DNA of 50,728 nt from Candidatus Nitrosopelagicus sp. (GTDB lineage: Archaea; Thermoproteota; Nitrososphaeria; Nitrososphaerales; Nitrosopumilaceae), in the NCBI GenBank assembly GCA_028343215.1, contig JAOLYB010000006.1:1-50728 (forward strand), in the 5' to 3' direction. Below are positions 32,623 to 41,150 of this stretch, piece after piece. Position 1 is the first letter of the stretch. The number at the start of each line of letters is the position of its first letter. The notes under the pieces were generated by a model that worked only from the letters and a program-made list of their open reading frames with translations, was not told the DNA's origin and made no database searches. The translations under genes were made by a program, and so were the position numbers.

Positions 32623-33477
32623 ATGATTCTCGAAGCTCTCTCTTATGGATTTATGCAAAAAGCACTGATTGCAGGTATTGCAGTTGGTTTGATTTGTTCA
32701 TTTATGGGAACCTTTCTAGTGCTACGACGTTATTCTTTATTTGGTGATGGGATTGCGCATGTTGCATTTGGCGGTATCTCGGTTGGTTTATTCTTAGGAG
32801 TTTTTCCATTATGGACCGCGTTTATCGTATCAATATTTGGTGGATTAGGACTCCAAAAATTAAGACAAAGTACCAAAATATCTGGTGATTCGGCAGTTGC
32901 TGTAGTCTTGGTTTCTGGACTAGCCGTAGGTGTGATTCTGGTGAGTTCTTCTGGTGGATTTTCAGTAGATCTCTTTAGCTTTTTGTTTGGAAGTATTCTT
33001 TTGATAAGTCAGGAAGATACTATAATGATTCTTGCTCTTAGTGCAGGAATCATTGCCACACTAACCATTATGCAAAAACAATTTCTTCATCTAACATTCA
33101 ACGAAGAACAAGCTAAACTTGCAGGTATGAGAACAACTTTGTTAAACTATGCTTTTGTTGTTCTTGCATCTATTACAGTTGTAACTTCTATGAGGCTAGT
33201 TGGAATACTGTTAATCTCTGCACTTATCGTGATTCCAAATATTACCGCAATGCAGTTTGGTAAGGGATTTAAAAAAACAGTTTTCATATCAATGAGTATT
33301 TCAGTTATCTCTGTAGTTAGTGGAATACTTCTATCTTATTCACTCAACGTTGCACCATCAGGAACTATAGTTGTTATAGCAGTTGGAATTCTAATAGGTA
33401 CTCTTCTTTTAAAATCTACAGGCATACTGGGAAAAATTGACATTAAGAATCCATCAAAATTAACACATAACAGCTAG
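32623..33477 (+). CDS. znuB: Metal ABC transporter permease
   Basis: A 284-residue polytopic protein of the ABC-3 family: F-L-V-L-R-R-Y-S-L-F-G-D-G-I-A-H-V-A-F near the start, several hydrophobic segments, and M-R-L-V-G-I-L-L-I-S-A-L-I-V-I-P in the middle, the hallmark of ZnuB/MntB-type permeases. It forms the channel with the ATPase and the His-rich binding protein. Followed by the TPR gene after 12 bases. Confidence 0.93.
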   Translation: MILEALSYGFMQKALIAGIAVGLICSFMGTFLVLRRYSLFGDGIAHVAFGGISVGLFLGVFPLWTAFIVSIFGGLGLQKLRQSTKISGDSAVAVVLVSGLAVGVILVSSSGGFSVDLFSFLFGSILLISQEDTIMILALSAGIIATLTIMQKQFLHLTFNEEQAKLAGMRTTLLNYAFVVLASITVVTSMRLVGILLISALIVIPNITAMQFGKGFKKTVFISMSISVISVVSGILLSYSLNVAPSGTIVVIAVGILIGTLLLKSTGILGKIDIKNPSKLTHNS

Positions 33478-33489
33478 GATGGAACTGAT

Positions 33490-34554
33490 TTGAAGGATTC
33501 ACTTTTAGATCTTGCAATGAAAAATTTTGAGAATGAAAATTTTACAAAAGCAATACAACAGTTTGAAAAGATTCTAAAATTAGATCCTGAAAATTCTGAA
33601 GCAATAATTAACAAATCATCGTGTCTTGCAGAGATTGGAAAATATGATGAGTCTATAGATCAACTAGAAATTTTTCTTAAGAAAAATCCAAATGATTTTG
33701 ATGCATTATACAATAAAGCAACAACTCTCTATGACATGGATCGACATGAGGAAGCATTAGTTACATTTGACATTGCATTGAAAATAAATCCAAAAAGTTC
33801 TAAAGCACTTTGTAACAAGGCAAATGTCCTTGTTGCATTAGGAAGACATGATGATGCATTATCTGTGTATAATCGTGCCTTACAAATAGACCCGAAAGAT
33901 ATTGAAATTCTAAATAATGTTGGTATTGTGTATGCAGGACAAAAACAACATAAAAAGGCAATAAAATACTTTGAGTCTGCTATTGACAAGAAAAAAGATG
34001 ATACTGATTCACTAAGTAATCTTGGTAATTCTTTGTTAGAAATTGAAAATTACAAGTTAGCATACGAGTGTTTTAGACAAGTAGTCAAATTAGATCCAAC
34101 AGACTTTGATGCAACTTTTCGTCTAGGTATTACCTGTAACAATTTGAAGATGCCCGCCAAAGCATTAATCTATTTTAACAAACTACTTAGTCGTGATAAA
34201 AACAATGTTGATGTACTAATCAACAAAGGATACTCATTACATCTTATGGGGAAATATGGACGTGCTATACTTTGTTACAAACAAGTTTTAAAACAAGATC
34301 CAGATGAGATTAATGCAATATACTACATGTCTAAATCAACTGCAAGACAAAATGATGCAAAACAAACATGTGAGCTGATTTCTAAACTATTGAAGCTACA
34401 ATTCATCAATGACCTTGACCATGACCATGACCATGACCATGACCATGACCATGACCATAAACAGGTACACTTGATAGAAAAAATTCAAAAAGATTCTGAC
34501 TTTAAACGGATGAGAACAAATGCTAATTTCTTGTTCCTGTTGAAACATAACTAG
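33490..34554 (+). CDS. TPR-repeat protein with a (Asp-His)7 tail region
   Basis: 354 residues with about eight to nine tetratricopeptide repeats (repeated A-L-x-x-Y-x-x-A-L-x-I/L-D-P pattern, for example A-L-K-I-N-P and A-L-Q-I-D-P), then at about 310-324 a run of seven Asp-His pairs and a short end. No signal peptide, so cytoplasmic. It starts with TTG 33490, 12 bases after the permease stop, and is probably the last gene of the metal import operon. Inferred role: protein-interaction scaffold with metal-binding tail, a candidate chaperone or sensor. Confidence 0.85.
   Translation: MKDSLLDLAMKNFENENFTKAIQQFEKILKLDPENSEAIINKSSCLAEIGKYDESIDQLEIFLKKNPNDFDALYNKATTLYDMDRHEEALVTFDIALKINPKSSKALCNKANVLVALGRHDDALSVYNRALQIDPKDIEILNNVGIVYAGQKQHKKAIKYFESAIDKKKDDTDSLSNLGNSLLEIENYKLAYECFRQVVKLDPTDFDATFRLGITCNNLKMPAKALIYFNKLLSRDKNNVDVLINKGYSLHLMGKYGRAILCYKQVLKQDPDEINAIYYMSKSTARQNDAKQTCELISKLLKLQFINDLDHDHDHDHDHDHDHKQVHLIEKIQKDSDFKRMRTNANFLFLLKHN
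34417..34458 (+). repeat. Seven tandem gaccat hexamers
   Basis: Exact six-base units giving the Asp-His run in the TPR protein; slippage-prone and probably length-variable between strains. Confidence 0.95.
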
Positions 34555-34632
34555 AATTCAAAAAATTCCCTCCTATTTTCTAATCACGTCTACTGAAATT
34601 GTTAAAACAGCTGGTTTTTCATCTAAAACAGT

Positions 34633-34866
34633 ATGATAAAGACTCCTTGTCCATTATGTGATAAACAAATGGATGAACACAAAAAAACTCAAATTGAAAA
34701 ATGTTTATGGACATTTGTCCGAGAAGCAAGGAATCCAGTTGCATTTGCTGCTATTAATTCAAGAACATGTCCTGAATGTGAAAAAAAGATGTTAGATCAT
34801 AACCCTTCTCAAGTAAATGAATGTGTGAAACAATTCATACTTGATGTTGAAAGTTTAGAAATCTAA
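34633..34866 (+). CDS. Twin C2HC zinc-knuckle protein
   Basis: 77 residues containing the same motif twice with identical spacing: C6-x2-C9-x6-H16-x7-C24 and C46-x2-C49-x6-H56-x7-C64, a 40-residue period. Each would bind one zinc. It looks like a duplicated zinc knuckle from an RNA/protein-binding family, but I do not recognise one. It lies 78 bases after the metal import operon on the same strand, convergent with the GGPP synthase gene (four bases away). Confidence 0.75.
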   Translation: MIKTPCPLCDKQMDEHKKTQIEKCLWTFVREARNPVAFAAINSRTCPECEKKMLDHNPSQVNECVKQFILDVESLEI

Positions 34867-34870
34867 TTCA

Positions 34871-35869
34871 TTAGATGCTTCTTTTTACAACAAAATCTAA
34901 AAGACTAACCATTTCTTTTTTATCATTTCCTGAATAACTATCAAGTGATTTTGTTGCCTTTGTAGCATACTGTAACGCTTTTTTACGAACTTCTTCCTCA
35001 ATTCCTAAAGAACGAATTGTATTGACCGCAGTTTGTACATCTTTTTTTGCAGCGTTTGATTTACCAAAAACTTTTAGAATTTTCTTCTTGTCATTTCCTC
35101 TTGCTTTTCTAATTGCTAAAAGAATTGGAAGTGATTTCTTACCTTCTCTAATGTCATTTCCTACCGGTTTTTTTGTTACTTTACTATCTCCCATAATTCC
35201 AATTAAATCATCTGTTATTTGAAAAGCAATTCCAAGATTTCGTCCAAATGTTGATAGATTCTTTACATCTTTTTCTTTTCTTTTTGCACAAATTGCACCC
35301 ATTGCACAAGATACCTCAAAAAGCACTGCAGTTTTTTTCTCAATCATCTTGATGTATTCCTTTTCAGTTGGAATTCTTTTATTTTCTGCAAGTTTCACAT
35401 CATCTACTTGTCCTTCACAAATCTCTACACATGCTTTTGATAGTTTAGTAACTAATTGCGTAGTATGATTTGGAGAAAGTTTTGATTTTGATGAGATTGT
35501 ATGATATGCTTTAGAGTATAGAACGTCTCCCGCTAAAATTGCTAGCGGCATATCAAATTTATTGTGAGTAGTTGGAACACCATGTCTCATTTCGTCATTA
35601 TCCATAATGTCGTCATGTACTAGTGTAAAATTATGAATCATCTCTACCGAACTTGCAGCAGCAATTGCATCTGCTTGTTTTCCCCCTAAAACCTTACAGC
35701 TTTTCAAGACCAGATATGGTCGTAATCTTTTACCACCATGGATTATGAGATGTGCAGCTGCATCGTACAGTTGTTTAGGATCTCCAGTCAATTCTTTTTT
35801 CAGGAATTTGTTTACAAATACAGCATTCTTCTTTATTGATTCTGATGGATTCAATTTACCAATCTCCAA
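34871..35869 (-). CDS. idsA: Geranylgeranyl-type polyprenyl diphosphate synthase
   Basis: 332 residues. First Asp-rich motif H-D-D-I-M-D (D86, D87, D90) and the second in F-Q-I-T-D-D-L-I-G; H-G-G-K-R-L-R-P-Y at 44-52 contacts the isopentenyl pyrophosphate. Small residues before the first motif favour a C20 or longer product, giving the ether-lipid precursor. Last gene of the rpoN-eno-rpsB-mvk-ipk-idi unit, overlapping idi by 19 bases. Confidence 0.93.
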   Translation of the reverse strand: MEIGKLNPSESIKKNAVFVNKFLKKELTGDPKQLYDAAAHLIIHGGKRLRPYLVLKSCKVLGGKQADAIAAASSVEMIHNFTLVHDDIMDNDEMRHGVPTTHNKFDMPLAILAGDVLYSKAYHTISSKSKLSPNHTTQLVTKLSKACVEICEGQVDDVKLAENKRIPTEKEYIKMIEKKTAVLFEVSCAMGAICAKRKEKDVKNLSTFGRNLGIAFQITDDLIGIMGDSKVTKKPVGNDIREGKKSLPILLAIRKARGNDKKKILKVFGKSNAAKKDVQTAVNTIRSLGIEEEVRKKALQYATKATKSLDSYSGNDKKEMVSLLDFVVKRSI

Positions 35870-36489
35870 TTATTCTCAGGTATGTAATGTTTAATTGCTT
35901 TTTCATAATTTTGCATTAATTCATCTTTTGTCCAATTAGAAATCATTGAAGAAAATTTCTCTTTTGTTTCTGATTCACATTCTGCAAGATAGTATAATGC
36001 AATGACCATCCATGGGCAATAGATGTCTACGTTATTTTCGAGTTCTTGTTTTAATTCCTCAGGTGAAATCCATTTTATTGCAGAAATTTCATCTTTGATT
36101 AATGATGATTCTTCAAAATCATCAACAACACCCAACAGTGTTCCACAAACCTCATTTTCTGAACCTACATTTTTGTATGGAACATGATATTCAAACTTGT
36201 TAACATAATTCATTTTACATGTAATTCCAATTTCTTCAGGCATTCTACGTTCTGCAGATGATACGTATGTCTCTCCTTCTCTGGGATGACTTGCAACCGT
36301 TCCGTCCCAATCTCCAGGCCACAGCATTTTTGAATCACTTCTTTTTGTTAGTAGTAATTTTCCGTCTTTGTTAAAAATTAATGCAGTAAATGCTCTGTGA
36401 AGTTTTCCATCTGGTAAATGACATTTTACCTTCTCTTCTTTTCCAATGGGATTGTCATTCCCATCAACTAAAATTACAAACTCATCCAT
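35851..36489 (-). CDS. idi: Isopentenyl-diphosphate isomerase type 1-like Nudix protein
   Basis: 212 residues, IDI-1/Nudix-like: H24 and H31 metal ligands, the W-P-G-D-W-D-G-T-V-A-S-H-P segment and a Nudix-like R-R-M-P-E-E-I-G, then D-E-I-S and C-P-W-M-V at the C-terminal. The residue where type 1 enzymes carry the catalytic cysteine (V-C-x-H-P) is alanine (A66), so either chemistry is altered or it acts as another Nudix enzyme. Position between isopentenyl phosphate kinase and the prenyl synthase supports an isoprenoid role. Confidence 0.8.
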   Translation of the reverse strand: MDEFVILVDGNDNPIGKEEKVKCHLPDGKLHRAFTALIFNKDGKLLLTKRSDSKMLWPGDWDGTVASHPREGETYVSSAERRMPEEIGITCKMNYVNKFEYHVPYKNVGSENEVCGTLLGVVDDFEESSLIKDEISAIKWISPEELKQELENNVDIYCPWMVIALYYLAECESETKEKFSSMISNWTKDELMQNYEKAIKHYIPENNWRLVN

Positions 36490-36491
36490 GA

Positions 36492-37232
36492 TTATTTCCT
36501 AAAATAGGTCCCTTCAAATCTCTTTCCTGAAACTGCATCCGTAATTCTTTTTGGTTTATTACCATTTACAAAAAATATTTTCAACCCTGCCTTTGCCATG
36601 TTATTTGCTTCCGTAATTTTTCTAGTCATTCCTCCAGTTACATCCATCTTATTATTTTTAATTTCTGGTTTTTCTTTTTTGAAATCATGAATCAATTTCT
36701 TTGTTTTCAAATCTGAATAAACTCCATCTACGTCAAGTACAAAAAGTGAAAGTCTTGGTTTTAGAATCTTTCCAATTGTAGTCATTATTACATCTCCTGA
36801 TAAAATGTATGATTTTTTCTGACCAAACCATAACGCATCACCGAAAGTTATAGGTGTCAATCCTGATTTTGAAATATCATTTATTGTTAGGATTTTACTC
36901 TTGATTGCTTTATTTCCATTCATAAAATCTGTTGGTGGTAAACAGTAAGAATTGATTCTATTTTTTACCGCACTATCTAAAATTATTTTATTTAATTCAA
37001 CCATTGAGTTTTTAACAATTGCAACTCCTTTTGGACTTGTTTTTGCAGGTTTAGTATGCATGTCATATTTTACAGACCAATAATGTCCGTATGAACCTCC
37101 TCCATGTACAATTATTACTGGTTCTTTGATTTTTCCAATTTCTTTTAAAATTTTATCTATGGTTTTTCTTCTTGGTGAAAGTGGTTTTTGCTTATTTGTT
37201 ATAATGGAGCCTCCAAGTTTGATTAATATCAT
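36492..37232 (-). CDS. ipk: Isopentenyl phosphate kinase
   Basis: 246-residue amino acid kinase fold: I-K-L-G-G-S-I-I-T-N-K at the start, V-H-G-G-G-S-Y-G-H (the catalytic histidine that marks IPK) and D-V-T-G-G-M near the end. It phosphorylates isopentenyl phosphate to the diphosphate in the archaeal variant mevalonate pathway. Three bases upstream of idi and 15 after mvk. Confidence 0.95.
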   Translation of the reverse strand: MILIKLGGSIITNKQKPLSPRRKTIDKILKEIGKIKEPVIIVHGGGSYGHYWSVKYDMHTKPAKTSPKGVAIVKNSMVELNKIILDSAVKNRINSYCLPPTDFMNGNKAIKSKILTINDISKSGLTPITFGDALWFGQKKSYILSGDVIMTTIGKILKPRLSLFVLDVDGVYSDLKTKKLIHDFKKEKPEIKNNKMDVTGGMTRKITEANNMAKAGLKIFFVNGNKPKRITDAVSGKRFEGTYFRK

Positions 37233-37247
37233 ATTTCTACATCAGTC

Positions 37248-38195
37248 CTAGGTGTTAAAAACCTGCATTCCTGTATTTTGTATTGATACTTGGTGAGTTT
37301 GATATTTTGTTGTATTCACATATTCTGAAAGATCATTATCTTTTTCTGTTAATGCTATGATGCATCCTCCATCACCTGCTCCTGTAATTTTTGCACCAAA
37401 TGTTATTTTTTCAATTTCTTTTGTTATTGATAATAATGTGTCATTAGAAACTCCAATTTGTTCTAAGTACATTTGATTCTGTGCCATACATTTTCCGATA
37501 GTTTGCAAATCATTATTTTTTATACTATCAAGTGCTTTTGTGATTAATCGTTCTTCTTCTGAACACAATTCTGAAAATATATTACTATTTTCATCTTTGA
37601 ATTTTTTTACTTGTGCAACTACCTTGTCTGTTGCATGAACTTGCTCTGAATCAATTATTAAGAAATTTAATTTATTTTCTATATTAATTTTTGAAAATCC
37701 CTTTTCTTTTTGATACTCAATTATTCCTCCATGTACTGAAACTGTACAATCTGCTCCAGATGAATTTGGAAATATTGTTTTTTCTGCCTGAATAGATAAT
37801 TCTAGTATCTCTTTTTCATCTGATTTATCAAATAAATTTAAAATTGATGCTGCGGCTGCAACACAACATGCAGATGAGGAACCCAATCCTGCACCAATTG
37901 GAATATCTGATTCAATTTTTATGCTAATTCCTTTATCGAAATTATTTTTTAATATTACTTGTTTTGCAATATAAAAAAATGGTCTAAATTTTTTTTCAAC
38001 TCCATCTACATCTTGATCTTTTTGTATTGATGTTTGTCCTAATGATGATGAGATTAGGATATTTTTTGTATTTGTTTTCTCAGATGTTACTATTGCATAT
38101 TTATCAATGGCACCAAGAATTGCTCTATTTCCATGAACCACAAAATGTTCTCCAAAAAGAATTATTTTTCCAGGTGCTTTAGATATTGAAGTCAA
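37248..38195 (-). CDS. mvk: Mevalonate kinase
   Basis: GHMP kinase of 315 residues: A-P-G-K-I-I-L-F-G-E-H-F-V-V-H near the start, P-I-G-A-G-L-G-S-S-S-A-C-C as the ATP loop, and G-A-K-I-T-G-A-G-D-G-G-C near the end. Produces 5-phosphomevalonate, the first committed phosphorylation in isoprenoid synthesis. The gene follows rpsB by 22 bases. Confidence 0.95.
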   Translation of the reverse strand: MTSISKAPGKIILFGEHFVVHGNRAILGAIDKYAIVTSEKTNTKNILISSSLGQTSIQKDQDVDGVEKKFRPFFYIAKQVILKNNFDKGISIKIESDIPIGAGLGSSSACCVAAAASILNLFDKSDEKEILELSIQAEKTIFPNSSGADCTVSVHGGIIEYQKEKGFSKINIENKLNFLIIDSEQVHATDKVVAQVKKFKDENSNIFSELCSEEERLITKALDSIKNNDLQTIGKCMAQNQMYLEQIGVSNDTLLSITKEIEKITFGAKITGAGDGGCIIALTEKDNDLSEYVNTTKYQTHQVSIQNTGMQVFNT

Positions 38196-38217
38196 ATAGT
38201 TATTTTGAAGAAAACTT

Positions 38218-38835
38218 CTATAATTCTTCTTCTATTTTTGTCTCAAAGTCATCAATCTCATATTTCATGTCTTGATCCTCTTTGAGTTCACCTTTTTGAA
38301 TTAGAATTTCTCTTGCTAATAGCCAGTATATCGTTGCTAGTGCTTTACGTCCTCTATTATTTCCAGGAATTATCAAATCCAAGTTTGATGTGATGTTATT
38401 TGTATTTGAAATTCCGATAACTGGTATACCTGCATTTGTTGCCTCGATAATTGCCTGTCCATCCACTTCTGGATCTGAAACTATGATTAATTGAGGTTCT
38501 ATGAAATATGGTAATGTTGGATTTGTTAATGTTCCTGGCATGAATCTTCTAAGCATTTGTGTTGCTCCTGTTAATTCAACAAATTTCTCAATTGGAGTTG
38601 TTGCATATTCTTTTCCAGAACATACGATTACTTTTTTCATATCGAATCTTGTTGCAAATTTAGCTGCACTTTTGATTTTGGCTAATGTGATATCGATATC
38701 TATCATGTAAAGTCCCTCAGGACTTGCTGATGTGATAAATGGACGCATTGATTTAGTCTTCATGTCGGTTCCAACACGAATACCTGTTGCTAGAACTTTC
38801 TTCTTTAGATCAGTAATCTCTGTTTGTTGGCTCAT
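38218..38835 (-). CDS. rpsB: 30S ribosomal protein uS2
   Basis: 205 residues with the archaeal S2 features: T-G-I-R-V-G-T-D-M-K-T-K-S-M, R-R-F-M-P-G-T-L-T-N-P, and P-V-I-G-I-S-N-T-N. Acidic C-terminus. Co-transcribed with enolase and RpoN as in many archaea. Confidence 0.96.
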   Translation of the reverse strand: MSQQTEITDLKKKVLATGIRVGTDMKTKSMRPFITSASPEGLYMIDIDITLAKIKSAAKFATRFDMKKVIVCSGKEYATTPIEKFVELTGATQMLRRFMPGTLTNPTLPYFIEPQLIIVSDPEVDGQAIIEATNAGIPVIGISNTNNITSNLDLIIPGNNRGRKALATIYWLLAREILIQKGELKEDQDMKYEIDDFETKIEEEL

Positions 38836-38843
38836 TGCGATTT

Positions 38844-40082
38844 TTAAAAGTCAATCATGCCATGTATTAAATCATGCTCTGAAATACGAATCAATTCGTT
38901 CACTTTTTCTACTCTTTCTCCTCCAACGATTCCCACTTTGAGTAGTTTTGAACCAGTTCCAATTCCAATGTGTGAAATATGTGAATCACTAGATTCTCCT
39001 GAGCGGTGTGATGTGATTAATTTAATATTATTTTCTTTGGCTACCTTGGCAAATTCTAATGCATCGTATAAGCTTCCTGCCTGATTTACCTTTAGAATTG
39101 CAGCATTACACGATTTTACCTCTATTGCTTTTGCAAGAATTTTATTATTTGTTACAGTTAGATCATCTCCTGTAATCATTGAGTTAGGGAATTTTTTTGT
39201 TATTTCTGCCATGTCATCAAATGCTTCTTCGTGTACAGCATCTTCTGCATAAATCAATTTGTAATTTTCTATAATCTTTGATGCAAACTCAATTTGTTCT
39301 CCTGAATCATTTTCAAAACCTGCACGATCATAAACATATTTTTTCTTTTCTTCATTCCATTGTGTTGATGATGCAAAATCAACTCCTAATCCAACTTCTT
39401 TTCCAAGTGTAAATCCTAAATTCTCAATTGCATTAACTGAGATGTCTAGTGCTTCTTCATTATTGAATTTTGGTGCCCATCCTCCTTCATCTCCACGTCC
39501 ATTTGTAAAAGTTGGATCATTTTTAAGAATTAATTTTTTTAATTCTTTATGTACTTGAAGATTGGTATCAATTGATTCTCGAACAGTTTTTGCACCTATC
39601 GATGCAACTAAAATTTCTTGAATATCTGGAGTACCTGGTCCTGCATGTGCGCCACCACCTAGTATATTTCCTAATGGAAATGGAAATTTTAAATCAGATT
39701 TCCCACTGATCATCTGAAAAAATTGTTTATTTTCAACTTTTGCTGCTGATTCTGTTGCTGCAATTGTTATTGCAAATGCACATGCTCCACCAATCTTTGC
39801 ATAATTATCTGTCTCATCTATAGAATGAATTACATCATGTACTTGTTTTAGATCACTTGAATCAATTCCAATAAATTTATCTGAATTATGATTTAGAAGT
39901 GATAAACTTTCTTCTGGGCTGTTATTAGGAAAACTAACTGCTTCAAATTTACCTACACTGGCACCCGATGGTGCACAAACTCTACCAAGAAATTTTCCAT
40001 CAGTTGTAATATCCACTTCAATTGTTTTACTACCTCGACTGTTATACAGAACTCTACCAGAAATTGAGGTAATCTTTGACAA
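38844..40082 (-). CDS. eno: Enolase
   Basis: 412 residues: S-R-G-S-K-T-I-E-V at the start, N-I-L-G-G-G-A-H-A-G-P-G, the metal aspartate in G-D-D-L-T-V-T-N and the S-H-R-S-G-E-S-S-D-S signature loop. Interconverts 2-phosphoglycerate and phosphoenolpyruvate, here for gluconeogenesis in an autotroph. Eight bases before rpsB, one after rpoN. Confidence 0.97.
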   Translation of the reverse strand: MSKITSISGRVLYNSRGSKTIEVDITTDGKFLGRVCAPSGASVGKFEAVSFPNNSPEESLSLLNHNSDKFIGIDSSDLKQVHDVIHSIDETDNYAKIGGACAFAITIAATESAAKVENKQFFQMISGKSDLKFPFPLGNILGGGAHAGPGTPDIQEILVASIGAKTVRESIDTNLQVHKELKKLILKNDPTFTNGRGDEGGWAPKFNNEEALDISVNAIENLGFTLGKEVGLGVDFASSTQWNEEKKKYVYDRAGFENDSGEQIEFASKIIENYKLIYAEDAVHEEAFDDMAEITKKFPNSMITGDDLTVTNNKILAKAIEVKSCNAAILKVNQAGSLYDALEFAKVAKENNIKLITSHRSGESSDSHISHIGIGTGSKLLKVGIVGGERVEKVNELIRISEHDLIHGMIDF

Positions 40083-40083
40083 T

Positions 40084-40320
40084 TTATTCTAGTTCGCTTT
40101 GCACTTCTTGATTTCTCTTATGCATTGCTTCATAAAATGGAATAACTTGTTGAATAGTTTCAACTGTTGTTAATAGCATACGTCTACAGCAATATCGTTC
40201 CATACCTAAATCATCAAGAACTTTCTTTGGATCCTCGCCGGTCTTGATTCTATTCTGATAATCTGAATATTTATTGGCGATTAATTTTCCGCATGTAAAA
40301 CATCTTACAGGTACTAACAC
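40084..40320 (-). CDS. rpoN: RNA polymerase subunit N
   Basis: [10 protein letters not shown] at the start and Y-C-C-R-R-M further on form the zinc site C-x2-C ... C-C of the archaeal RpoN/Rpb10 subunit. GTG at 40320 is the better start (M-L-V-P-V-R-C), making 78 residues, rather than the longer frame to 40335. First gene of the seven-gene operon. Confidence 0.93.
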   Translation of the reverse strand: MLVPVRCFTCGKLIANKYSDYQNRIKTGEDPKKVLDDLGMERYCCRRMLLTTVETIQQVIPFYEAMHKRNQEVQSELE

Positions 40321-40371
40321 ACTTGAAAAAATCAATCAAGGATTATAAAAACCCTACAAGGATTTTTCTAT

Positions 40372-40456
40372 GCGGGTATCGCCCAGCCTGGTCAAAGGCG
40401 CTAGCTTGAGGGGTTAGTCTCTTAGGAGTTCGTGGGTTCGAATCCCACTACCCGCA
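40372..40456 (+). tRNA. tRNA-Leu (anticodon GAG)
   Basis: Acceptor gcgggta/tacccgc, D-stem gccc/ggcg, anticodon stem ctagc/gttag with loop ttgaggg (GAG) and a long variable arm, as in class II tRNAs. T-arm gtggg-ttcgaat-cccac. Discriminator A; no CCA, no intron. It diverges from rpoN with only about 50 bases between, which must hold both promoters. Confidence 0.96.
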
Positions 40457-40459
40457 TGA

Positions 40460-41077
40460 TTATTTTTTTGAGTTTTTTTGTATATTTTTGATAAATTCTT
40501 GTCTTCTGATCTCTTCGGTAAGAACTAGTCTTGTATCTTCAACCAACATTCTATTTACATCTAATTTCCTTCTAGATTCTTTAACGATCTTATCATATGT
40601 TGCAAATGGATACAAAATTAAATACAACTCTTCCATAATTCCAAAATAATTTTCAGCATTTTTTGAATTACCTATTCTAATTTGATCAATCACCTGTCTC
40701 TTCAATTCTCCAATACAGTCAAGCAAACCAAGTATGTATGACTCACCTGATACCTTGATTGATTTGTAAGATGGAATCTGTTTACCTTCGATTATTGATA
40801 ATAATGCAATCGCCTCAACCAATTCTTGTTCTGGTGTTAAGATATATCTGCCAAGATCTCCAGTTGCTTTTTGTTTTAATTTCGCAAGAAGAAATTTTGC
40901 CTTTTTGATTTTTAGTTTCGCTGAACCTAAGTCATTTTTATGAATTGCAATTATTGCTTGACTACAATTTATTATAACCTCCCGATTATTTTTTATTAAA
41001 AACTCTCTAGATGAGTTTGTTTTTTCTAATTCTTTAGAAATTTGTGGCAGTGAAATTTTTACATTTTTTAATCCCAT
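40460..41077 (-). CDS. Archaeal translin-family protein
   Basis: About 205 all-helical residues. The segments S-G-E-S-Y-I-L-G-L-L-D-C-I-G-E-L-K-R-Q-V-I-D and D-V-N-R-M-L-V-E-D-T-R match the translin/TRAX core. Eukaryotic translin with TRAX forms an RNase; archaeal members bind nucleic acid, with roles poorly known. ATG 41077 is preferred over ATG 41095. Ends three bases from tRNA-Leu. Confidence 0.85.
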   Translation of the reverse strand: MGLKNVKISLPQISKELEKTNSSREFLIKNNREVIINCSQAIIAIHKNDLGSAKLKIKKAKFLLAKLKQKATGDLGRYILTPEQELVEAIALLSIIEGKQIPSYKSIKVSGESYILGLLDCIGELKRQVIDQIRIGNSKNAENYFGIMEELYLILYPFATYDKIVKESRRKLDVNRMLVEDTRLVLTEEIRRQEFIKNIQKNSKK

Positions 41078-41150
41078 AGAATCAAAAATTATCATTCTTA
41101 GTTAAAGGCGTTTGCAAAACCTCTTTATTGAAACCATTTTGAGTTGTTCT

